Assembly: GCA_934373455.1 (NCBI GenBank) | Contig: CAKRON010000076.1 | Span: 1-12,203, forward strand | Direction of reading: 5' to 3' | Length of the DNA: 12,203 bases | From: an uncultured Marvinbryantia sp. | GTDB taxonomy: Bacteria > Bacillota > Clostridia > Lachnospirales > Lachnospiraceae | Translations under genes and position numbers: made by a program | Part shown: one piece after another, positions 6,559 through 12,203 of the stretch | Layout of the letters: every line of letters begins with the position of its first letter | How positions within the stretch are numbered: the stretch's first letter is position 1 | The notes under the pieces: model-generated | Told to the model about the DNA's origin: nothing | The model's input: only the letters and a program-made list of their open reading frames with translations | The model's database searches: none

Positions 6559-7572
6559 ATGTCTAATAAGAGGAAATTAACTACGATTCTGGCAGTTGCA
6601 GGTGCAACAGTGCTTGCAGCAGGTGGAAGTGCATTTGTAGTAAATACCGGATTATCCATGATTGATAAAGATACTGTAACCGAACAGGGGGCAGATGTAG
6701 CGACAAGCGAAAAGGAAACAGAATTGCCGCTTACGGTAGAGAAATTTGCATCAACCAAAGATTCCTTTACGGTAAAGCCAAAATCAGAAAATACGAAGAA
6801 AGACAATCAGAAGACAACAGAGAAGAACGAAGAGAGTGAACAGCAGGAGAATGCTGGTTCAGAAAATACAGAGACGTCAGCAGGATCTGACAGTGATACA
6901 CAAAGCAGTACATCCAGTGCAGCCAGTGGATCATCTTCAGATAGCAGCAGCGCATCTACAGATTTTTCATCCAGTCCATATTACAGTAAGGATGGAAAGT
7001 TCTATAATGAAAGTGAAGGCGGCTATTATGATGAAAAAGGTCTTTACCATGATCAGTGGGGAGGCTATTATTCAGCAGACGGTGCCTATTATGATGGTCA
7101 GGGTGGCTATTGGGATGGCAGCGGATATCACGGAAACGGATCCGGAAGTTCATCAGGCGGAAGCTCCTCAGGAAGCAGTTCCTCAGGAAGTGCTTCATCA
7201 TCAGGTGGAAGTTCTTCCGGTGGAGACTCTTCCGGAATTACCATTGAAGGTGGAAGTGGTTCCTCAGGCGGCGGATCATCCTCAAGTGGAGGAAATTCAG
7301 GTGCCTATGATGACAGTTATATGATGTATGATATTGATTCCCGTTATGTATCAGAAGATGAACTGAGCGGATGGTCTTCCGAAGATCTGGCAAAATTGAG
7401 AAATGAGATTTTTGCCCGTCATGGACGTATTTTTACAACACAGAAGTGGATCAATTATTTTGCAACAAAGACATGGTATGTACCAAGATATGATAACGTA
7501 GATGCCTTATTGAATGATTATGAATGGGCGAACCTGGAAGTGATCATGAGGCTGGAAGACGAGAGATATTAG
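6559..7572 (+). CDS. Secreted YARHG-domain protein with aromatic 14-residue repeats and Ser/Gly linker
   Basis: 337 residues, preceded by GAGGTGAGG. Residues 1-33 form a signal peptide or signal anchor (basic MSNKRK, then a hydrophobic AVAGATVLAAGG core). Residues 70-138 are a polar Glu/Lys/Ser/Thr linker. Residues 140-194 hold four tandem units of about 14 residues with the pattern GGYY-x-x-x-G-x-YYD, for example GGYYDEKGLYHDQW then GGYYSADGAYYDGQ. Residues 195-248 are nearly pure Ser/Gly. The C-terminal part (about 267-335) matches the YARHG domain: DLAKLRNEIFARHGRIF, then YFATKTWYVP and a final ExxNLxxIxRxE-like helix. YARHG occurs in extracytoplasmic proteins, often beside peptidases or kinases, and its function is not settled. 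The gene sits 12 bases before the next one, so co-transcription is likely. Secretion and the YARHG call are firm; the role is unknown. Confidence 0.85.
   Translation: MSNKRKLTTILAVAGATVLAAGGSAFVVNTGLSMIDKDTVTEQGADVATSEKETELPLTVEKFASTKDSFTVKPKSENTKKDNQKTTEKNEESEQQENAGSENTETSAGSDSDTQSSTSSAASGSSSDSSSASTDFSSSPYYSKDGKFYNESEGGYYDEKGLYHDQWGGYYSADGAYYDGQGGYWDGSGYHGNGSGSSSGGSSSGSSSSGSASSSGGSSSGGDSSGITIEGGSGSSGGGSSSSGGNSGAYDDSYMMYDIDSRYVSEDELSGWSSEDLAKLRNEIFARHGRIFTTQKWINYFATKTWYVPRYDNVDALLNDYEWANLEVIMRLEDERY
6976..7140 (+). repeat. Four tandem aromatic 14-residue units within the YARHG protein
   Basis: The encoded units begin at residues 140 (PYYSKDGKFYNESE), 154 (GGYYDEKGLYHDQW), 168 (GGYYSADGAYYDGQ) and 182 (GGYWDGSGYHG). 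The fixed spacing of aromatic pairs and Gly/Asp turns suggests a structured repeat, not a disordered linker. It is a protein-level repeat; the DNA copies have diverged. Confidence 0.75.
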
Positions 7573-7584
7573 GAGGTACATAAG

Positions 7585-8667
7585 ATGGCAGAGAAAGAAA
7601 ACCAACAGTATAAATGGAGACAGCGAAAAAGAAGAAATACTTTGCTGACAGCCTGGATAATTGGTGTGATAATTGTGGCTGCGGCAGTGACGTTTGTGAT
7701 TGATGGTACAAGAGATGGCAATCCGTTGAATGTAGCAAAGAGGTATGTGGAAAATGTAATAGGTGTGTCGGACTACAAGGTAGAGACCGGTGCACGATCC
7801 CTGAACAATGACAATCAGTTTGTTCAGGAATACAAGTTTACTTATACAGCAGACGGAAAAGAAGCAACAAAGACCATCAATATGGTGGAAAAGAAAGACA
7901 AGAGATACGGTTTGTTTGATCAGTGGGGAATGGATGGTGCGGCAGCAGCCAGCACAATGAATCTGGAACTGATTGCACCGGCAGGTTCTCAGGTGTTGGT
8001 CAATGGGATAGCACCGGACAGTACTCAGATAAAAGAAGATGAGAGTCTGTCACCTGGAGCAGTTTGCTATGAGCTGACAGGCGTGAAGACACAGGACAGC
8101 AAAGTACAGGTAAATGGACTTCCTTTTGATTCTTATGAAACAACACTGGATGGTTCAGGTTCTGTGCTGGATGTACGTGATCAGCTTGTTGTAGGCGAGA
8201 ATGCGCAGACGCAGATGACAGAGATGGCTAAGACGATGATCAATGAACTGTTCACGGCAGCGATGCAGGAAAAGGGCGCTGATTCTTTGAGTACTTTGTT
8301 TGCACAGGCGGCAAATAAGGATAACCTGTATAAAGCGATACACGATAATCTGTTTCAGGATAAATCACTGAAAGTGAAGAGTATTACATTCAGTGAATTT
8401 AAACCGACATTCGGTGAAGTATATTATCCGGGTAAAGATGAGGAAAGCTATATTGGTATGGAGATGACGCTTTCTTATAAATGTGCATACGAACCTGCAG
8501 ATGAGCAGGAAGCAGAAAGCGAGACAGAATCAGAGTCTGATACAGAAACAGAAACAGAGACAAAGAAGAGTGATTCAAATTCTTCAACAAAGGAAGCAAA
8601 ATGCTATTTCAAATATGTAAATGGGAATTGCACGGTAACAACCATTGAGGTTCCGAATGCAATTTAG
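7585..8667 (+). CDS. Single-pass membrane protein with extracytoplasmic mixed alpha/beta domains, function unknown
   Basis: 360 residues; AGGAGG (7571-7576) lies 8 bases before the ATG and overlaps the stop of the previous gene. A basic N-terminus (KWRQRKRR, 10-17) leads into one membrane helix (about 19-39), so the rest should be outside. Residues 45-110 and 205-355 each look like a helix followed by beta strands, possibly NTF2-like. Residues 125-200 contain an all-beta part with the turn LELIAPAGSQVLVNG, like segments of TcaA-type wall proteins; this is a resemblance only. An acidic E/T/S stretch (307-326) interrupts the last beta region between MTLSYKCAYEP and EAKCYFKYVNGNC. Cys300 and Cys340 flank it and could form a disulfide. 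The gene ends 18 bases before the amidase gene. It is not a recognised enzyme and may be a scaffold or cofactor for the amidase or for surface assembly. Confidence 0.8.
   Translation: MAEKENQQYKWRQRKRRNTLLTAWIIGVIIVAAAVTFVIDGTRDGNPLNVAKRYVENVIGVSDYKVETGARSLNNDNQFVQEYKFTYTADGKEATKTINMVEKKDKRYGLFDQWGMDGAAAASTMNLELIAPAGSQVLVNGIAPDSTQIKEDESLSPGAVCYELTGVKTQDSKVQVNGLPFDSYETTLDGSGSVLDVRDQLVVGENAQTQMTEMAKTMINELFTAAMQEKGADSLSTLFAQAANKDNLYKAIHDNLFQDKSLKVKSITFSEFKPTFGEVYYPGKDEESYIGMEMTLSYKCAYEPADEQEAESETESESDTETETETKKSDSNSSTKEAKCYFKYVNGNCTVTTIEVPNAI
8503..8562 (+). repeat. E/T/S-coding low-complexity stretch in the membrane protein gene
   Basis: This stretch encodes residues 307-326 of the single-pass membrane protein and uses the same GAAACAGA-type units as the amidase linker about 300 bases downstream. 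That suggests shared origin or exchange between the two genes. Confidence 0.65.
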
Positions 8668-8685
8668 ACAGGAGTCTGAAGAGGA

Positions 8686-9639
8686 ATGAGAAAGAAAAAG
8701 ATCGCAGCAATGTTTATTGCGCTGGCAACAGGTCTGTCCAGTACAATGACAGCGAGCGCAATGTTATCTGAAGATGAACAGAAAGCTGCATATATTGAGA
8801 AAGCTGTAAAAGAAGCGCTCGGTACGCAGAAAGGGTCTGAAAGCGAAACAGAAACCGAAGCAGAATCAGAGACGAAAACAGAAACTGAAGCTGAGTCAGA
8901 GACAGAAACAGAAACTGAAACAGAATCAGAGACAGAAACAGAATCAGAGACAGAAACGGAAAGTGAGACGGAGAAGGCAGATAGCCAGAACGAGAAGATC
9001 ATAGTGGCGATTGATGCGTCTCATCAGAAAACAGGAGCAGATCTGGAGATGGAAGTGCCAATCGGGCCGGATTCCGAGACGATGGTAAAAGGATTCAGTG
9101 AGGGTACGGTCGGAACTGCAACTGGAATAAAAGAATATGATCTGACGCTTTCTGTAGCAGAGAAGCTGAAGGAAGAACTGGAAGATCGGGGATATGAAGT
9201 ATATATGACCCGTGAGGGAGATGCATCAGATCTCAGCGAAGTAGACAGAGCGAAAGAAGTAAATGCGTCTGGCGCACAGGCACTGATCAGTCTCCATGCA
9301 AATGGTGGCGATGACAGCAGTGAACGTGGTGTAACTGTGCTGGCGCCTTCTTATGAAAATGAGTTTTTAAAAGACGAGGAAGATACAATAAAGAAAAGCA
9401 ATGCACTGGCGGACATAGTAATTCACTCTTACTGTGAAGAGACTGGGCTGATATTAAAGGGACTGTATAATCAGGATAACCAGATTTTGATAAACTGGAG
9501 TACAATACCGGTTATGGTATTAGAAATGGGTTATATGTCCAATGCGGAAGATGATGCTTATATGGCAGAAGCAGATAATCAGCAGAAAATGGCAGAAGGC
9601 ATTGCAGAAGGTATAGATCTCTATTTTGGGAGATCCTGA
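8686..9639 (+). CDS. Exported N-acetylmuramoyl-L-alanine amidase (Amidase_3 family)
   Basis: Zinc amidases of this family cleave the bond between N-acetylmuramic acid and L-Ala of the peptidoglycan stem, outside the membrane. The 317-residue product starts with a clear signal peptide (MRKKK, hydrophobic core, cleavage probably after TASA near residue 25). A short helix follows, then an E/T/S-rich linker (51-96). The catalytic domain (about 104-315) shows the expected zinc ligands His113 (IDASH), Glu150 (GIKEYDL) and His204 (SLHAN), and the catalytic Glu280 (VLEMGYMSN). Between His113 and Glu150 lies a longer loop than in the CwlV/AmiC type, containing EVPIGPDSETM and GTVGTATG; I recall this variant from other clostridia. 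AGGAG (8670-8674) or GAAGAGG (8678-8684) serves as ribosome site. No separate wall-binding domain is present, so the linker probably spans to the wall. Confidence 0.92.
   Translation: MRKKKIAAMFIALATGLSSTMTASAMLSEDEQKAAYIEKAVKEALGTQKGSESETETEAESETKTETEAESETETETETESETETESETETESETEKADSQNEKIIVAIDASHQKTGADLEMEVPIGPDSETMVKGFSEGTVGTATGIKEYDLTLSVAEKLKEELEDRGYEVYMTREGDASDLSEVDRAKEVNASGAQALISLHANGGDDSSERGVTVLAPSYENEFLKDEEDTIKKSNALADIVIHSYCEETGLILKGLYNQDNQILINWSTIPVMVLEMGYMSNAEDDAYMAEADNQQKMAEGIAEGIDLYFGRS
8836..8973 (+). repeat. Tandem E/T/S-coding repeat in the amidase linker
   Basis: A low-complexity stretch encodes alternating Glu with Ser/Thr. Its most regular part is an 18-base unit GAATCAGAGACAGAAACA, seen at 8923-8940 and 8941-8958 and with one change at 8893-8910, with a 12-base partial unit between. 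Near-identical DNA units in frame make this a likely site of length variation between strains by slippage or recombination. Confidence 0.8.
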
Positions 9640-9641
9640 TC

Positions 9642-10268
9642 ATGATGGAAATGATACAGGCAGGAATACGAGTACTGGAACCGGTTTTTATTCATTTCGT
9701 CATAATCAATATGGTACAAATGACAGGGCTGCATGTAGATGCAGCCTTTCTCACAACTATGGCAGCCTGCCTGACATTACCTGTTTTATGCTATATGATA
9801 AAAAAAGATGGGTATATAACCAGGGAAGAAAAAGGGATATCCATAAAAAGTGGGCTGCTGATTGCAGGAATCGGTATAGGAGCAAATATACTGTTCACTT
9901 TTTTACTGAATCTGGTGAATAGCAGGATAGAATTGCAAAGTGGAGCACAAGATGCACTGTTTGGCAGCAATTTTTTTGTACAGTTAATTGGAATCGGAAT
10001 AATTATACCGATTATGGAAGAAGTATTATTTAGAGGACTTGTTTATAATCGATTAAAGGACTATAATAAAGGGTGGTTGTCAATTATTCTGGCTGCCGGA
10101 ATTTTTGCAGTGTATCATGGAAATGCGATGCAGATTTTGTTTGCATTTCCAATGGCCTTGCTGATTCTTGCAGTCTATGAAAAATGGAATACACTGCTGG
10201 CACCGGTGATATTTCACATGGCAGTGAATATCAGCTCTATCCTGATTACAGCAGTGTCCCAGAGATAA
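9642..10268 (+). CDS. CPBP-family intramembrane metalloprotease
   Basis: 208-residue polytopic membrane protein of the CPBP (CAAX protease and bacteriocin-processing, Abi) family. These are intramembrane metalloproteases related to eukaryotic Rce1; bacterial members act in bacteriocin maturation or self-immunity and in membrane protein processing. All three core motifs are visible: EEVLFRG (Glu126, Glu127, Arg131), FAVYH (Phe155, His159) and HMAVN (His192, Asn196). Several hydrophobic segments surround them, about 10-27, 35-52, 70-92, 110-125, 145-160, 163-180 and 186-204. The start lies 3 bases after the amidase stop with GGGAG (9628-9632) upstream, so translation is probably coupled; ATG 9645 is an alternative start. 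No bacteriocin precursor or transporter is visible in the window. Its position between an amidase and a signal peptidase suggests a role in envelope protein processing. Confidence 0.9.
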   Translation: MMEMIQAGIRVLEPVFIHFVIINMVQMTGLHVDAAFLTTMAACLTLPVLCYMIKKDGYITREEKGISIKSGLLIAGIGIGANILFTFLLNLVNSRIELQSGAQDALFGSNFFVQLIGIGIIIPIMEEVLFRGLVYNRLKDYNKGWLSIILAAGIFAVYHGNAMQILFAFPMALLILAVYEKWNTLLAPVIFHMAVNISSILITAVSQR

Positions 10269-10294
10269 CCAGAATCATTGAAAAGGAGAGACAG

Positions 10295-10834
10295 ATGAAA
10301 AAAGAGATATTAAGCTGGATTGGATGTTTTGCAATTGCGATACTTGCAGCATTGTTTATTGTTACTTTTGTAGGCCAGAGAGTGCAGGTAGATGGGCATT
10401 CTATGGAAGACACATTGCAGGACCGGGACAATCTGATCTGTGACAAGCTGTCTTATCGTTTCTCAGATCCGGAGAGATACGACATTGTGGTTATTTATCC
10501 GGATGAACAGAAAGATAAAAGGTGGATCAAGAGAATTATTGGTTTACCGGGAGAAACTGTCCGCATCGACGAAGAAGGTAATATCTATATCAATGGAGAA
10601 ATCCTGGATGAGCATTACGGAAAAGAAGTGATACAGGATCCGGGACTGGCTGCACAGGAAATTACACTGGGAGAAGACGAGTACTGGTGTATGGGCGATA
10701 ATCGGAATCACAGTAGTGACAGCCGTGTGATCGGACCGGTTCCGAAGAGCAGAATTCTTGGTAAAGCATTTATTAGAATCTATCCGTTCAGTAAGTTCGG
10801 ACTGATTCACAAAAAAAAAATAATGGAGATATGA
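10295..10834 (+). CDS. lepB: Type I signal peptidase
   Basis: Membrane serine protease that removes signal peptides from exported proteins on the outer face of the membrane. The 179-residue size matches Gram-positive SipS-type enzymes. A single N-terminal helix (about 5-26) is followed by box B with the catalytic Ser36 (DGHSMEDTL). Box D holds the general-base Lys79 (WIKRIIGLPGE), and box E reads MGDNRNHSSDSR (133-144). The start is set by AAGGAG (10283-10288), 6 bases before ATG 10295; a longer reading from an ATG at 10184 overlaps the CPBP gene, has no such support and adds non-conserved sequence. The C-terminus, HKKKIMEI, is encoded over a run of ten A residues (10811-10820). The stop overlaps an ATG at 10831 by an ATGA motif. 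A housekeeping enzyme in principle, but its place here suggests a dedicated or extra copy. Confidence 0.93.
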   Translation: MKKEILSWIGCFAIAILAALFIVTFVGQRVQVDGHSMEDTLQDRDNLICDKLSYRFSDPERYDIVVIYPDEQKDKRWIKRIIGLPGETVRIDEEGNIYINGEILDEHYGKEVIQDPGLAAQEITLGEDEYWCMGDNRNHSSDSRVIGPVPKSRILGKAFIRIYPFSKFGLIHKKKIMEI

Positions 10835-10839
10835 ACATC

Positions 10840-12203
10840 ATGGAAAGAAAAAACATTTGGAACAGTTATGGCAAGAAAGAAATGGCAGAGCTGGAAAAGC
10901 TGAATAAGAATTATCGTCATTTTCTTGATCATGGAAAAACAGAAAGAGAATGCGTAAAAGCAACAGTAAAGCTTGCTAAAAAAGAAGGATTTAAGGATCT
11001 TAAAGAAGTAATTCATTCCGGTGAAAAGCTTCAGGCGGGAGACCGTGTGTATGATGTGTTCATGGAAAAAGCAGTAGCATTGTTTGTCATCGGCAGCAAG
11101 GACATCGAAAAAGGTATGAATATTCTTGGTGCACATATTGATTCCCCACGTCTGGATTTGAAACAGAACCCATTATATGAAGATACAGAACTGGCTTATC
11201 TGGATACCCATTATTATGGTGGAATCAAGAAATATCAGTGGGTAACGATTCCTCTGGCACTGCATGGTGTGGTTGCGAAGAAAGATGGCAGCGTGGTAGA
11301 TATCAATATTGGTGAGGAAGAGGATGATCCGGTATTTTGCATCACAGATCTTCTGATTCATCTTTCTGGAGAACAGATGGAAAAGACAGCTGCAAAAGTA
11401 GTAGAAGGAGATGCATTAAACCTTCTGATTGGCAGCATTCCACTGAAGGATGAAGAAAAGGATGCCGTTAAGAAAAATGTATTAAAGCTTTTAAAAGACA
11501 AATATGATATAGAAGAAGAAGATTTCCTTTCAGCAGAACTGGAGATCGTTCCGGCAGGAAAGGCAAGAGAATGCGGACTGGATCGCAGCATGATCCTTGC
11601 ATACGGACATGATGACAGAGTGTGTGCATATACTTCTCTGGAAGCTATTCTGGATATGAAGAAAGTAAAACGTACAGCTTGCTGTATTCTTGTAGATAAA
11701 GAAGAAATCGGAAGCGTCGGTGCAACCGGTATGCAGTCCAGATTCTTTGAAAATACAGTAGCAGAGCTGTTAAACTGCATGGGTGTATATTCAGAACTGA
11801 CATTAAGAAGAGTACTGGCAAATTCCAAAATGCTTTCATCTGATGTCAGCGCAGCCTATGATCCGGAATATGCAGCTGTATTTGAAAAGAAAAACACAGC
11901 TTATTTCGCAAGAGGAATTGTGTTCAACAAGTATACAGGCGCAAGAGGAAAATCCGGTTCGAATGATGCAAATGCAGAATATATGGCAGAACTGAGAAAG
12001 ATACTGGAAAAACATAATGTGGCATTCCAGACAGCAGAACTTGGTAAAGTTGACGTTGGCGGAGGCGGAACCATTGCCTATATCCTTGCATTATATGGTA
12101 TGCAGGTAATTGATTGTGGTGTGGCGGTTATGAGCATGCATGCACCATGGGAAATTGTCAGCAAAGCAGATGTTTATGAAGCAAAGAAGTGTTATATGGC
12201 ATT
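10840..12203 (+). CDS. M18-family metalloaminopeptidase, 3' end outside the window
   Basis: Cytosolic dizinc aminopeptidase of family M18 (relatives: aspartyl aminopeptidase, yeast Ape1), removing N-terminal residues from peptides. 454 codons are visible, and the frame is still open at the last base. Zinc-site motifs are in family order: GAHIDSPRLDLK (His99), GHDDR (Asp258), DKEEIGSVG (Glu288/289, the catalytic Glu and a ligand), SSDVSAAYD (Asp335) and MSMHAPWEIVSK (His434). Family proteins are about 430-480 residues, so little is missing. The start is uncertain: ATG 10840 has GGAG 11 bases upstream (10825-10828), while the in-frame ATG 10831 overlaps the lepB stop but lies only 2 bases after GGAG. 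I chose 10840; 10831 would add three residues. Tight coupling to lepB is clear either way. Confidence 0.92.
   Translation, partial: MERKNIWNSYGKKEMAELEKLNKNYRHFLDHGKTERECVKATVKLAKKEGFKDLKEVIHSGEKLQAGDRVYDVFMEKAVALFVIGSKDIEKGMNILGAHIDSPRLDLKQNPLYEDTELAYLDTHYYGGIKKYQWVTIPLALHGVVAKKDGSVVDINIGEEEDDPVFCITDLLIHLSGEQMEKTAAKVVEGDALNLLIGSIPLKDEEKDAVKKNVLKLLKDKYDIEEEDFLSAELEIVPAGKARECGLDRSMILAYGHDDRVCAYTSLEAILDMKKVKRTACCILVDKEEIGSVGATGMQSRFFENTVAELLNCMGVYSELTLRRVLANSKMLSSDVSAAYDPEYAAVFEKKNTAYFARGIVFNKYTGARGKSGSNDANAEYMAELRKILEKHNVAFQTAELGKVDVGGGGTIAYILALYGMQVIDCGVAVMSMHAPWEIVSKADVYEAKKCYMA

Noticed and set aside
6836..7324. 162-codon + strand frame inside the YARHG gene
   Set aside because: Alternate-frame reading of the low-complexity Ser/Gly and linker region; the product is His/Val/Gln-rich with no recognisable domain and no ribosome site.
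8664..9002. Long open frame on the - strand rich in Ser/Val/Asp (SVSVSDS repeats)
   Set aside because: It is the antisense reading of the Glu/Thr/Ser-coding repeat in the amidase gene, which lacks stops because of its composition. No start site or conserved protein pattern was seen.
9642..10268. CPBP protease as proof of a bacteriocin locus
   Set aside because: No short double-glycine or leader-type peptide gene, ABC transporter or modification enzyme is visible in the window.

Overview
The window looks like a chromosome segment from a Gram-positive clostridial anaerobe, most likely a Lachnospiraceae-type gut Firmicute. The signs are moderately AT-rich DNA, strong GGAG-type ribosome binding sites, dense co-directional gene packing, a PASTA-less Hanks kinase, a Gram-positive-size signal peptidase, a YARHG-domain protein and Glu/Thr/Ser-rich linkers in exported proteins. 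All genes supported here lie on the + strand. No tRNA, rRNA, CRISPR array or insertion sequence was seen, and no gene-free stretch exceeds 300 bases.

Region 1 (1-2219) is ordinary chromosome. It holds the end of a response-regulator receiver domain, probably the tail of a hybrid sensor kinase. Next comes a clean sigma-A-type promoter and argS, which closes with a strong intrinsic terminator.

Region 2 (2220-9639) is a block of envelope genes. It opens with a promoter whose -35 lies inside a perfect 9-bp inverted repeat, a candidate operator. A membrane Ser/Thr kinase follows, with an atypical compact catalytic domain and a helical extracytoplasmic half. Ten bases later begins an 848-aa surface protein with YDG-like and Ig-like modules and a C-terminal membrane anchor. 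A second promoter appears to restart transcription for a secreted YARHG-domain protein with aromatic 14-residue repeats, a single-pass membrane protein of unknown function, and an exported N-acetylmuramoyl-L-alanine amidase. Acidic E/T/S-rich linkers recur in three of these proteins.

Region 3 (9642-12203) continues without a visible break into a CPBP-family intramembrane protease, a type I signal peptidase and an M18 metalloaminopeptidase that runs off the window. The signal peptidase gene ends in a run of ten A residues. A one-base slip there would fuse it in frame with the aminopeptidase.

The kinase has a sensor-like outer half, its gene neighbour is a large adhesin-like protein, and further on are a wall hydrolase and two membrane proteases. 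The most interesting reading is therefore an envelope sensing and remodelling locus. That is inferred from gene order and domains; no single gene here proves a new system.
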